DNA of 64,000 nucleotides from an uncultured Verrucomicrobiota bacterium (GCA_937872895.1 CALMUP010000009.1:248001-312000); one strand, 5' to 3'. Positions 17,648 to 25,651 are shown, counted from the first letter of the stretch. Made by a program: numbers and translations. The notes: generated by a model from the letters alone, not told the origin.

Positions 17648-18160
17648 GGGCGAACAATGTATTGAAAAGTTTCTTGTGATCCTGCGGTGTTTTGCGGGTG
17701 CGGTCACAACCTCCTGAAAGTCAATCGGTAGGATAGCGTTTTTTTTCGCGGGCGGCCAGGGGGTAGGCGGGGGGGGGGGGGTCGATGTTTCTTGCGAAAA
17801 TCGGCCTTGCACCTGCGACCTATGCATAGCCCATGTAGTCCCGAGCATAGGAGCATGCAATCGATCCGTTTTCCATGATACCGTTCCCTTCAGCGCTGTT
17901 ACCTGCCTCCAGGAAATGGCCGCGAAAGGAAGGGCCGGACCCGCCCGGAGCATGCCATTCGGGTCAGACCTTTACGATGCAAGGACGATGCTCGTGCATC
18001 GATGAAGGGTGTCCGGCTAGGTGGTGCGGTTATGTGTGTAGTCACGGGAGGGCTTGCGGCATCAGCGTGCGACAGCCGACCCTTCGTCGCTACCCTTCAT
18101 CGGATACCCTTCGTCGACCCGCTTCGTCCCCTCCAGCTAACCACACACGCCGCGCGTTGG
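17648..18160. other. 513-base gap with a G13 tract and short tandem repeats
   Basis: No gene is supported. Visible features are a run of 13 G at 17769-17781 and three near-copies of ACCCTTCRTCG spaced about 13-14 bases apart at 18079-18116. An inverted copy (CGATGAAGGGT) lies at 18000-18010. The gap separates the vapBC upstream region from the 3' end of the unrecognised gene at 18161. Confidence 0.6.
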
Positions 18161-19090
18161 TCACCCGGCGCTGGAGCTGGGTTCGGGGATGAGTTGGCCG
18201 AAGCCGCCGGCGTCGTTGCGTTTGAAGCCGGATTGCTTGAAGTCGATGGTGAAGACCGACTCGGGGAAGCGGAACAGGGCGAGCGCCGGATCGGTGAAGG
18301 CGCTGCCGTAGATCTGGAGAAAGCCGTCCTTGCGCAGGTCGCGGAAGTAGGCGCACAGGTCCTCGCGCGGCTTGTCGTTCGGCCCCGGCACGACGCAGAC
18401 GATCTGCTCGATCCCGTTTTTCCGCAAGGTCTCCGGCGCGGGCAGGATGGAGTCGTCGAGGTAGTAGCGGTTGTCGAATTCCCGGACCTTGGCCGGCCGC
18501 TCGCCGAGGCGGTTGCGGTCGCAGACCCACAGCGGCGGCGAGGCCGGGGTCAGGTATTTTCGCAGGTCCGAGACATGGGCGGCGTAGCGCAGCAACTGGG
18601 CGAGCACGATCTCGGTCTTGATGAGTCCAGCCTGGTGCGGCCAGTTGTCGAAGGTGCAAACCGGCTGGAATCCACCGGCGATGAAACGGACCGCGGCTGC
18701 GACCGACCGCGCGCCGGGGAGGTCGAGGATGACCCACGACCGCTGCTCCGCCCAGTCGCGCCCGAGCGGACGGTCCACCAGCGCGCCGCCGAGGTGGCCG
18801 TTGCCCTCGACCGATTTGACCATGTCCGGCGCGGTCGGGCCTATCTTGGACGCCAGCACCGTGTTCAACGCGGCGAACAGCGGTACACAGTGGTACGGCT
18901 CCCACGGACTGCCCGGCGGCGGACCCCAGACGGCAAAGAGTTTTTCCGTGTCGTTGTAGTCCTTCCACCAGGTCGAGTCCATGGCATCGCGGTCATTCGG
19001 ATTCCCGATGGCCAGTGAAACGCTGGTCGGTCGGTAGTTGAAGCGGAGACGTCCGATCAGGTTAAGCAGGTTCGACAACGGTTGCCACAT
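18161..19090 (-). CDS. Unrecognised protein of the DUF350/ATP-grasp cassette
   Basis: 309 residues from an ATG with GAGG six bases upstream; an ATG at 19102 would add four. No signal peptide, no membrane segment and no motif I can name. Conserved-looking blocks are SPWEPYHCVPLFAAL, FQPVCTFDNWPHQ, SPPLWVCDRNRLGE and FDNRYYLDDSILPAPETL, with many Trp, Asp and Arg, suggesting a soluble enzyme or ligand-binding protein. It overlaps the upstream ATP-grasp gene by 29 bases, so it is translationally tied to it. Context says it works with the ligase and the DUF350-like membrane protein; the function itself is not known to me. Confidence 0.75.
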   Translation of the reverse strand: MWQPLSNLLNLIGRLRFNYRPTSVSLAIGNPNDRDAMDSTWWKDYNDTEKLFAVWGPPPGSPWEPYHCVPLFAALNTVLASKIGPTAPDMVKSVEGNGHLGGALVDRPLGRDWAEQRSWVILDLPGARSVAAAVRFIAGGFQPVCTFDNWPHQAGLIKTEIVLAQLLRYAAHVSDLRKYLTPASPPLWVCDRNRLGERPAKVREFDNRYYLDDSILPAPETLRKNGIEQIVCVVPGPNDKPREDLCAYFRDLRKDGFLQIYGSAFTDPALALFRFPESVFTIDFKQSGFKRNDAGGFGQLIPEPSSSAG

Positions 19091-20246
19091 GGTAGGCCTC
19101 ATGGTTGATGAAAGGTTGGTGGGCGGCGCGGCTGTAGTAGCCGGCGAAGCGGTGGTTGACCAGGTACACGCCGAGGGACGGGTAGAAGGGCGTGCCGCCG
19201 TCCTGCAGCGGCTCGACGTCGAACCGCTCCTGGAGCAGCCATTCGCGGGCGTTCTTGCGGGCGAGGGTCAGGGTCTCGTTCCAGACCGATTCCTTGGCGA
19301 GGTTGCCCATGACCACGGTATCGCCCATGCGCCCGAAGGCGTTCTTCAGGACCCAGCGGCTGCGGTCGGCGATGGTGTCCACCTCCTCGAGGCGCAGGCT
19401 GGCCGGGGTGTGGGCGGCGATGAAGGCGCGGTCGTCGGCGTTGAGCAGGTCCGGGTCGTTCCACACGGTGTAGAGGCGTTTGGATTGGCGGATCAGGCGG
19501 CGCAGCGGGTTCATCATCGGCAGGCGCGGGGCGAGCCAACGCCAGGTGCCGAGGTTGGCCAGCCACTGGTACCACTCGCCGGGGTAGAAGCGGAAGGCGG
19601 CATCGACGCGGCGGCCGAAGCAGCGCGGTCCGCGCCAGCTCCGTTCCAGGTGGGCCGGGGCGGCGAGTTCGGTGGTGTGACCGGCTTCGTGCAGCCAGCG
19701 TTGGACGATCAACATGTGCTGGAGATCCTCGGCATAGCCGGTGGCGTAGAGCAGGGCGATGTGGGGGAGGTCGCGCAGGGCCTCGACCACCGCGGTGCGG
19801 AGGCGTCCCTCGAAGCGCAGGTGCGGCAGGGCGGGGCCGAGCAGTTCCGGGATACCGTCGGCCTCGTTGAAACCGCCGGGGACGTCCTCGTTGAACTCGG
19901 ACACCAGCCAGCGGCCATCGGGGGTGCAGAAGACATCGTAGCGGGCGAGTTGGAGCGGTGGGCCGGGTTCGGCGGGGAGCAGGGGGAGCAGCACGGCGGG
20001 GATGCCGAGACGGGTCAGCAGGTCGGGGCGTTCGAGCAGGGCGGATTCGAGGCGGCCGAGGATCGCGTCGAAGCGCAGGCACAGCGCGGTCACCTCGTCG
20101 TGTTCGGCGCGGGACAGTACGACCGAATCGGTCAGGACGAGACGGCGGCCGCAGGCATCGACATCCCATTTGTGGTAGCGGAAGCAGAGCGTATTCAGCA
20201 GGTCCGCGACGTCCGGTTCGGACAGCGGCCACCGTTCCGCCCTCAT
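19062..20246 (-). CDS. Glutathionylspermidine synthase-like ATP-grasp ligase
   Basis: 394 residues, the size of stand-alone GSP-synthase-like proteins such as E. coli YjfC/YgiC. Recognisable blocks are RYDVFCTPDGRWLVSEFNED (the acidic E-x-N-x-D substrate/metal site), GGFNEADGIPELL, and the ATP-grasp region RSRWVLKNAFGRMGDTVVMG corresponding to the KPxxGREG loop. The family forms amide bonds between a carboxylate and an amine using ATP. The start overlaps the stop of the DUF350-like gene by ATGA. No amidase domain is present. The substrate is unknown; a polyamine or peptide conjugate is possible. Confidence 0.82.
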   Translation of the reverse strand: MRAERWPLSEPDVADLLNTLCFRYHKWDVDACGRRLVLTDSVVLSRAEHDEVTALCLRFDAILGRLESALLERPDLLTRLGIPAVLLPLLPAEPGPPLQLARYDVFCTPDGRWLVSEFNEDVPGGFNEADGIPELLGPALPHLRFEGRLRTAVVEALRDLPHIALLYATGYAEDLQHMLIVQRWLHEAGHTTELAAPAHLERSWRGPRCFGRRVDAAFRFYPGEWYQWLANLGTWRWLAPRLPMMNPLRRLIRQSKRLYTVWNDPDLLNADDRAFIAAHTPASLRLEEVDTIADRSRWVLKNAFGRMGDTVVMGNLAKESVWNETLTLARKNAREWLLQERFDVEPLQDGGTPFYPSLGVYLVNHRFAGYYSRAAHQPFINHEAYHVATVVEPA

Positions 20247-21064
20247 ATCGTCCATCCCCAGGCGGGCAGCAGGTGCTGGTTCACGTAGGAGAAGCCGATG
20301 GTGGTGGCGATGTAGAGCACGGCCTCGACGACCGACATCGCTTTCGGGCGGGCGTTGGCGTTGCGGTTGAAAACGAGGCCGGCGATCTCGTGCACGACGA
20401 GCATGGCGGCGATCGCGCCGGTGGTGAGCAGGCCGCTGCGCCAGCCGTGGAAGTCGCCGGCGACCGATTCCATCAGGATCCAGCCGGTGCTCAACAGGTA
20501 GAGGGAAAAGCCGAGGGCTTCGCGCGGGTTGCGGACCTGGCGGATGCGGCGCACGGTGCCGCCGGTTTCGCGGAGCCGGTACAGCCAGGTGGCGATGCAC
20601 AGGCTGATCCAGCCGGCGAGGAAGAAGCCCATCGGGATCCACCAGCCGCCTTCGCCTTCGCCGTCGGGATCGGCTTCGCCCCACAGCGAGCCGCCGAAGA
20701 TCAGGCCGGTGGCGAGGATGAACGACGCGATGAGCAGGCCGGCGGCGGGGTTGTTGCGTTCCAGCGTGTCCACGGAATGCCGCATGCCGGTGCGACCGGC
20801 TCCGCCGAAGCCGAAGGCATGCAGCACGGCGAAGCCGAGCACGAGGTAGAACAGGCGGTAGATGCCGACCACGCTCGGGTCGGCGTGGGTATAGAGAACG
20901 TAGGTGATCCAGGCCATGGCGGCGAGCAGGCCGAGGCGCACGGTGCCTTCGGCCGAGGCGCGGCGGGACATGACCGGGTGGCGGGCGGTGAAGAGGTGCC
21001 CGATGACGCAGACCACGGAGATCAGCGAGGCGATGACCAGGACGGCGATTTCATCGGAGGACAT
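20243..21064 (-). CDS. DUF350-like multi-pass membrane protein
   Basis: 273 residues with about seven or eight hydrophobic helices. The stretch ERNNPAAGLLIASFILATGLIFGGS matches the pattern of the DUF350 (YjfL/UPF0719) family, where Asn-x-Ala-Ala precedes a Gly-rich helix. In E. coli the DUF350 gene yjfL lies near the GSP-synthase-like gene yjfC, and the same partnership is seen here with a 4-base overlap. A periplasmic or cytoplasmic acidic loop (GEADPDGEGEGG) lies mid-protein. Probably an inner-membrane partner of the ligase. Family assignment is from pattern and context and is not certain. Confidence 0.68.
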   Translation of the reverse strand: MSSDEIAVLVIASLISVVCVIGHLFTARHPVMSRRASAEGTVRLGLLAAMAWITYVLYTHADPSVVGIYRLFYLVLGFAVLHAFGFGGAGRTGMRHSVDTLERNNPAAGLLIASFILATGLIFGGSLWGEADPDGEGEGGWWIPMGFFLAGWISLCIATWLYRLRETGGTVRRIRQVRNPREALGFSLYLLSTGWILMESVAGDFHGWRSGLLTTGAIAAMLVVHEIAGLVFNRNANARPKAMSVVEAVLYIATTIGFSYVNQHLLPAWGWTI

Positions 21065-21107
21065 GGCGTGTCGGGCCTCGGATGATGGGTCGGGGATTCC
21101 GGTCGGG

Positions 21108-22088
21108 TCAGGCGGCGCTGGGGCCGGCGGCCGCGGTGGTGTAGGGGCCGAGGGCGCGGAACTTGTCGTAGCGTTTGGCCATCAGCGTGTCGGGGTCGAG
21201 TTTGCCGAGGCGCACGAGGTTCTTCACGATGCAGGCCTTCAGGGTCGCGGCCATCTTCTCGCGGTCGTTATGGGCTCCACCCACCGGTTCGGGCACGATT
21301 TCGTCGGCCAGGCCGGCGGCGAGCAGGTCGGGCGACGTCAGTTTCAGCGCCTCGGCGGCCTTGTCGGCGAACGAGCGGTTTTTCCAGAGGATGGCGGCGC
21401 AGCCTTCGGGGGAGATGACCGAGTAGTAGGCGTACTCGAGGACCATGACGTGGTCGCCGACGCCGATGCCGAGGGCGCCGCCGCTGCCACCTTCACCGAT
21501 GATGGTCGGGATGATGGGGACGGGGAAGGTGAACATTTCGCGGAGGTTTACGGCGATGGCTTCGGCGATGTGGCGTTCCTCGGATTCGATGCCGGGGTAG
21601 GCGCCGGGGGTGTCGATCAGGGTCACCACGGGCAGGCGGAATTTCGCGGCGAGTTTCATCAGGCGGAGGGCCTTTCGGTAGCCTTCGGGGTAGGCGCAGC
21701 CGAAATTGCATTCGAGGTTGCTCTTCGTGTCGCGGCCCTTCTGGGTGCCCATGATCACCACGCGGTGGCCATCAATCTCGGCGAAGCCGCCGATGATGGC
21801 GCGGTCGTCGCGGTGGATGCGGTCGCCGTGGAGTTCCTCGTAGTTCGTGGTCATCAGCTCGATGTAGTCGCGCGTGTAGGGGCGGAGCGGATGGCGGGCG
21901 ACCTGGACCTTCTGCCACGGGGTGAGGCCCTTGTAGATCTCGCGTTTCGTTTCCTCGATGCGCTGCTGCATCGCCTCGATCTCGGTCGAGACATCGATCT
22001 TCTGGGTCTCGCTGAAGGTCTGGAGCTCCTTCAGTTTCTTCTCGAGTTCGACGATCGGCTTCTCAAAGGGGAGTGTGTAGACGGGCAT
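21108..22088 (-). CDS. accA: Acetyl-CoA carboxylase carboxyltransferase subunit alpha
   Basis: 326 residues, the standard AccA length. The N-terminus PVYTLPFEKPIVELEKKLKEL is typical and fixes the start. The crotonase-like transferase core has GDRIHRDDRAIIGGFAEIDG, LIDTPGAYPGIESEERHIAEAIA and IIPTIIGEGGSGGALGIGVGD. With AccD it transfers carboxyl from biotin to acetyl-CoA, the first committed step of fatty acid synthesis. accD is not in this window. It lies between the L,D-transpeptidase gene (17 bases upstream) and the DUF350-like gene. Confidence 0.96.
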   Translation of the reverse strand: MPVYTLPFEKPIVELEKKLKELQTFSETQKIDVSTEIEAMQQRIEETKREIYKGLTPWQKVQVARHPLRPYTRDYIELMTTNYEELHGDRIHRDDRAIIGGFAEIDGHRVVIMGTQKGRDTKSNLECNFGCAYPEGYRKALRLMKLAAKFRLPVVTLIDTPGAYPGIESEERHIAEAIAVNLREMFTFPVPIIPTIIGEGGSGGALGIGVGDHVMVLEYAYYSVISPEGCAAILWKNRSFADKAAEALKLTSPDLLAAGLADEIVPEPVGGAHNDREKMAATLKACIVKNLVRLGKLDPDTLMAKRYDKFRALGPYTTAAAGPSAA

Positions 22089-22105
22089 GGGGTGGTTCCT
22101 CCGGA

Positions 22106-23191
22106 TCAGTCGCGGATCGACACGGGGGTGCCGAGTGGCAGCAGGTTGAAGAGCTGTTCGATTTCCTCGTTGTACATGCGGACGCAACCGGCACTGAGCT
22201 GGTGGCCGATGGTTTCGGGTTCCCAGGTGCCGTGCAGGCCGTAGCCCTTGACGTTAATGGAGAGCCAGTGGGTGCCGAGCAGGTTTTCCTTGTCGCCGAA
22301 CGGGATGGCCTTGCCGTCGGGGCGCCACCAGGTGGGCTGGGCGATGCGGTCGTTGATCACGAAGTCGCCAACCGGGGTCTTGTTGTACTCGCCGGTGCCG
22401 ACGCGGTAGCGCTTGAGGAAGTCGCCGTTCATCCAGAGGACGAGGTCGTTGGCGGACTTGCTGACGCTGACGCTGAACTTGCCGGTGAACACGCGCATGC
22501 GGTCGCCGACGCGGATGACCGAGCCCTTGATGTTGTTGCTGAGGCGGAGCAGCTCGACGGTGGTGCCGTGTTTCTTGGCAATTTTTTCCAGCGAGTCGCC
22601 GGGCTGGACGGTGTAGTCGATCTTCTCCGGCATCGGCCGCGGGGTCATGATCAGCTCGAGGCCAACGACGTTGAGGATCGCTTCCGCTTCGGCCTTCAGG
22701 GCGGGATCCTGGGTACCGTTCCAGACGGCGAGGGCGGCGGCGCGGGCGGCCAGCAGGTCACCGGCGGCCTGGGCGGCGCGGGCATCGGCCAGCGAGGCGG
22801 AGGTGCCGACCGGGAGTGGGGCCGGAGCAGCCGACGGGGTTGGGGCCGGAGCAGTGGCGGGAACCGCGGTCGGGGCGGGCGTTGCGGCGATCGATGTGGC
22901 GGGTGGAGGCGCGACCGGGGTCGCGGCCACCGGGGGCGGGGTGTGGGCGACCGGAGTGGGTGGAACCGGGGGCGGGGTTGTGGGTGCCGGTGCCGCGGGG
23001 GTGGCGGGATTGGCGGGCTCGGTCGCGGGAACCGGTTCGTTCGCGCTGGATTTCGCAGATTGTTTGCGCCCGGAGAAGAAGAGGACGACAGCGAAGACGA
23101 TCAGGGCGATGCTGACCAGTCCGACCAGATAGACCCACCAGGGGGTTGGGGGGCGGTGCACTACGGTTCGTTCCAAATCAAACTTGGTCAT
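22106..23191 (-). CDS. LysM and L,D-transpeptidase (YkuD) protein, membrane-anchored
   Basis: 361 residues. One N-terminal transmembrane helix (18-40) anchors the protein; an Ala/Pro-rich linker (about 50-125) spans the wall; a LysM domain (about 190-235, YTVQPGDSLEKIAKKHG) binds peptidoglycan; and a YkuD catalytic domain (238-361) carries HGTW (H320) and the active site IGHQLSAGCVRM (H330, C336, R338). L,D-transpeptidases make 3-3 cross-links or attach proteins to peptidoglycan. It lies 47 bases downstream of the kinase gene and 17 bases upstream of accA. Confidence 0.92.
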   Translation of the reverse strand: MTKFDLERTVVHRPPTPWWVYLVGLVSIALIVFAVVLFFSGRKQSAKSSANEPVPATEPANPATPAAPAPTTPPPVPPTPVAHTPPPVAATPVAPPPATSIAATPAPTAVPATAPAPTPSAAPAPLPVGTSASLADARAAQAAGDLLAARAAALAVWNGTQDPALKAEAEAILNVVGLELIMTPRPMPEKIDYTVQPGDSLEKIAKKHGTTVELLRLSNNIKGSVIRVGDRMRVFTGKFSVSVSKSANDLVLWMNGDFLKRYRVGTGEYNKTPVGDFVINDRIAQPTWWRPDGKAIPFGDKENLLGTHWLSINVKGYGLHGTWEPETIGHQLSAGCVRMYNEEIEQLFNLLPLGTPVSIRD

Positions 23192-23238
23192 GTTGTTGTA
23201 AAAAATGGGTCCGGTTCACGCCTGCGACCAGGGGGCGT

Positions 23239-24051
23239 TCAGCCGACCATGGTTTCAAAATCGCGGGTGACCAGCGCGATGGAAGGATAACGATCCTCGG
23301 TGCGCTTCGCAAGGCATTTGAGGACTACGGTTTCCATCTGGGCGGGGATGCGGATGTTGTGCAGGTTGATGCGGAGGGGGCGGGTGTTGGGGTCGATCTG
23401 GTTGCGGCGGGCGTCGTCGGGGGTGACGCCTTCGAACGGTTTGTGGCCGGTCAGGATTTCGTAGGCGGTGACGCCGAAGCTGAAGATGTCGGTCTGGTCA
23501 TCGACGGTGTTCCGGGTCAGGGTTTCCGGCGGGAGGTAGGCGACGGTGCCGGGGAGTGGCGAGAGTTTGACCGGTTTGGGTTTGCGTTCGAGGGCGAGGT
23601 CGAAATCGACCAGGACGATCAGACCATCGGCGCGGACGATCAGGTTTTCCGGTTTGAAGTCGAGATGCCAGAAGCCCATTGCATGGACATGGTTCAGGGC
23701 GGCGGCCATCTGCCGGAACATGGTCAGGATATTCTGGTAGAGCAGAGGGGCCTTGGTCTGGATCAGTTCGCGGAGGTTGCGGGATTCCATGTACTCCACG
23801 GCCATGAAGGGCTCGTCCTGGAACAGTCCCGCTTTGTGGAGGCGGACAATGTTGGGGTGGTGGAGTTTGGCGAGGATTTCCGCGCCGTGGAGGAAACTGG
23901 CGCGGATGCGCTTGTCGCGGACATAGTCGGGTTTCAGACGGCGCAAGACGACGCGATGCTGGCTCCGGTCGACGGCCACATAGAGGTGGGTCATGCCCCC
24001 GCTGGCCAGACGCCGGGTGATGGTGTATCCCGCAAACTCCTGTCCAATCAT
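23239..24051 (-). CDS. Serine/threonine protein kinase with atypical motifs
   Basis: 270 residues, essentially one Hanks-type kinase domain without a transmembrane or sensor domain. Present: the Gly-rich loop LASGGM, αC Glu58 (HGAEIL), the catalytic loop HLDFKPEN with D131, K133 and N136, and PPE near 'APE'. Unusual: the beta3 Lys position is Arg (VVLR, R37), HRD is HLD, and DFG is DFD (149-151). The catalytic Asp and metal Asp remain, so it may be active with altered chemistry, or serve as a scaffold. It heads an operon with an L,D-transpeptidase, which suggests envelope control. Confidence 0.88.
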   Translation of the reverse strand: MIGQEFAGYTITRRLASGGMTHLYVAVDRSQHRVVLRRLKPDYVRDKRIRASFLHGAEILAKLHHPNIVRLHKAGLFQDEPFMAVEYMESRNLRELIQTKAPLLYQNILTMFRQMAAALNHVHAMGFWHLDFKPENLIVRADGLIVLVDFDLALERKPKPVKLSPLPGTVAYLPPETLTRNTVDDQTDIFSFGVTAYEILTGHKPFEGVTPDDARRNQIDPNTRPLRINLHNIRIPAQMETVVLKCLAKRTEDRYPSIALVTRDFETMVG

Positions 24052-24100
24052 GGGTAGAGCCTAGTCCGCGACGAACATGATGTAAACAAAATCAGGGAGG

Positions 24101-24203
24101 GAGGAAGAATGGTTGATGGTTAATGGTTGATGGGGATGGGAGGGAGAATGGTTGATGGTGATGGGGGTGTCGGGTTTCGGGTGTCGGGGAAGCGGGGACA
24201 GAC
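24101..24203. repeat. Long intergenic repeat, copy 1
   Basis: About 103 bases made of GGTTGATGGT/TAATGGTTGATGG iterations followed by GGTGTCGGGTTTCGGGTGTC and GGGGACAGAC. It is nearly identical to the copy at 24491-24600 in the same orientation; the two flank a pair of 78-bp double-hairpin elements. A short relative lies at 883-954. Confidence 0.85.
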
Positions 24204-24239
24204 AAGAGGAAAAAGGGATTGATACCATTGCGCTCTGTC

Positions 24240-24317
24240 TGTAGGCGGGATCGCTGATCCCGCTGAGCTCACGCGGGATTCCGTATCGAAGCACCGCGAT
24301 CACCGATCGCGGCTACA
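24240..24317. repeat. 78-bp double-hairpin element, copy A
   Basis: Bounded by TGTAG (24240-24244) and CTACA (24313-24317), which are inverted repeats. Inside are two perfect hairpins: GCGGGATC-GCT-GATCCCGC (24245-24263) and CCGCGATC-ACC-GATCGCGG (24294-24312). The form resembles bacterial REP/BIME or small MITE-like elements. A second copy of identical length lies at 24400-24477. Confidence 0.85.
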
Positions 24318-24399
24318 GGAAGGCTGGAGGTGCAGATAGCTGAACAGCGCGGTGCCCTCACCGAGTCCGGAACGAGATTCGGCTCCATGGCCCTTCGCC

Positions 24400-24477
24400 T
24401 GTAGGCGGGATCGCTGATCCCGCTGAGGCTTATCGGGATCTCGCAACGAACGGCCGCGATCACCGATCGCGGCTACA
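24400..24477. repeat. 78-bp double-hairpin element, copy B
   Basis: Same length, same terminal TGTAG/CTACA and the same two hairpins (24405-24423 and 24454-24472) as copy A, 160 bases downstream in direct orientation. The 30 bases between the hairpins differ more than the hairpins, which implies the stems are what is conserved. Confidence 0.85.
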
Positions 24478-24490
24478 GGGTGGGCCTGGG

Positions 24491-24600
24491 GAGGAAGAAT
24501 GGTTGATGGTTAATGGTTGATGGGGATGGGAGGAAGAATGGGTGATGGTTGATGGGAATGGGGGTGTCGGGTTTCGGGTGTCGGGAAAGCGGGGACAGAC
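24491..24600. repeat. Long intergenic repeat, copy 2
   Basis: Near-identical direct repeat of 24101-24203 (small insertions and substitutions), again ending in GGGTTTCGGGTGTC and GGGGACAGAC. It ends 15 bases before the stop of the minus-strand deacetylase gene. Confidence 0.85.
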
Positions 24601-24615
24601 AACCAAGCGTTGTCG

Positions 24616-25290
24616 TTAACGACGAAGGGAAGCGGGCGGCGGGTTCAGGGCGGTGGTGATGTCGGACCAGGTGGCGTCGGGGGTGTGGGTGATGCGTTCG
24701 ATCTGGGCGTCGAAGGCGGACCACATGGGTTCGGTGGTGAGTTCGAAGGAGTGGCCCCAGAAGTAGAAGGTGTGGTGCGCGAGGCGGGCTTGCTCGAAGC
24801 GGGCCCAGAAGTCGGGGGCAAGGAAATGGCAGGAGGGGTGGAGGGCCATCGGGTCGGCGGGAGGGAAGGGTTGGTGCGCGATGACGGTGGTGCGGGCATA
24901 GGTATGGCCGGCGGCGCGGACGAGGTGCATGACGGTGTCGTTGTAGCGGCCGAACGGGTAGGCGAAGCCGTCGACGGGTTGGGCGAACTGTTGCTGGAGG
25001 GCGTCGCGGGCATCGGCGATTTCGCGGCGGGCGGTGTCGGGCGGGATCTGGTCGAGGTGCGGGTGGGTCAGGCTGTGGTTGGCGATGGTGAAGCCGTCGT
25101 ACACGGCGGCCAGTTCGTCGCGGGCGAAGCGGAGGACCTCGGTGCCGCGGTAGGTCCAGCCGTGGCCGCGGGTCGGGCCGTGCAGGCCGGGGTTCAGGTT
25201 GAACGTCGCCTTCGCGCCGTGGCGGCGAAGGATCTCGATCAGGCGGGCATCGGCGGTGACGCCATCATCCCAGCATTGTACGACCAGCAT
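24616..25290 (-). CDS. Polysaccharide deacetylase (NodB homology)
   Basis: 224 residues, carbohydrate esterase family 4 fold without a signal peptide. Motif 1 is QCWDDGVTADARL (Asp-Asp), motif 2 is NHSLTHPHL (the two metal-binding His), and motif 3 is YPFGRYN; the LHPSCHF/FYFWGHS region supplies later motifs. It removes N- or O-acetyl groups from polysaccharides or acts on related amides. The start LVVQCWDDG is preferred; the frame stays open upstream to 25458 through palindromic non-coding sequence. Stands alone among repeats. Confidence 0.88.
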   Translation of the reverse strand: MLVVQCWDDGVTADARLIEILRRHGAKATFNLNPGLHGPTRGHGWTYRGTEVLRFARDELAAVYDGFTIANHSLTHPHLDQIPPDTARREIADARDALQQQFAQPVDGFAYPFGRYNDTVMHLVRAAGHTYARTTVIAHQPFPPADPMALHPSCHFLAPDFWARFEQARLAHHTFYFWGHSFELTTEPMWSAFDAQIERITHTPDATWSDITTALNPPPASLRR

Positions 25291-25393
25291 CGGCGGGCGC
25301 TCCTTGGTGTAGGCTGTTGCGACGATACGGGATCGGTCCTGCCTGATGCAAGCGTGGTGGGCGATGAATGACGAGTGGTTGGTGGTGGATGAT

Positions 25394-25448
25394 ACCTGGA
25401 TTCTTCGGGTCATCCCGCTTGGGGCGGGATGACCCGAAGAATCCAGGT
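25394..25448. repeat. Perfect 25-bp inverted repeat (palindromic element)
   Basis: Arms 25394-25418 and 25424-25448 are perfectly complementary, beginning ACCTGGATTC and ending GAATCCAGGT, with a 5-base loop TTGGG. There is no T-tract, so it is not a standard terminator. It lies upstream of the deacetylase gene and resembles dispersed palindromic elements with a GGATGACCC/GGGTCATCC core. Confidence 0.8.
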
Positions 25449-25619
25449 GGTCACACATCGTCTCGCTTCGCTCGCCGATTAAACCATGACATCATCCGGA
25501 ATTGTTTCCTTCCATGTCCTGCGAAAGTTGGAATGTTCTGCTGATCCGAGTTATCGCGGTGTGGTTCAATTCGGTTCGGGATTGGTCGTCGTATTGTTCG
25601 ATGGCATGGGTGGGGGATA

Positions 25620-25651
25620 AAAAAAGCCCCGCCTTGAGGGCGGGGCTTTTT
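25620..25651 (-). terminator. Intrinsic terminator after glnN
   Basis: A perfect 8-bp GC stem, GCCCCGCC (25626-25633) with GGCGGGGC (25639-25646), a 5-base loop, flanked by A and T runs on both sides. It starts 20 bases past the stop of the minus-strand glnN and could act in both directions. Confidence 0.9.

Noticed and set aside
17875-18192. Short plus-strand open frame with a Cys-rich segment in the 17.6-18.2 kb gap
   Set aside because: It runs into the 3' end of the minus-strand gene at 18161, lacks a ribosome-binding site and has no family resemblance.
24101-24600. Repeat island considered as a CRISPR array
   Set aside because: Only two copies of each repeat, no regular 30-40 base spacers and no cas genes nearby.
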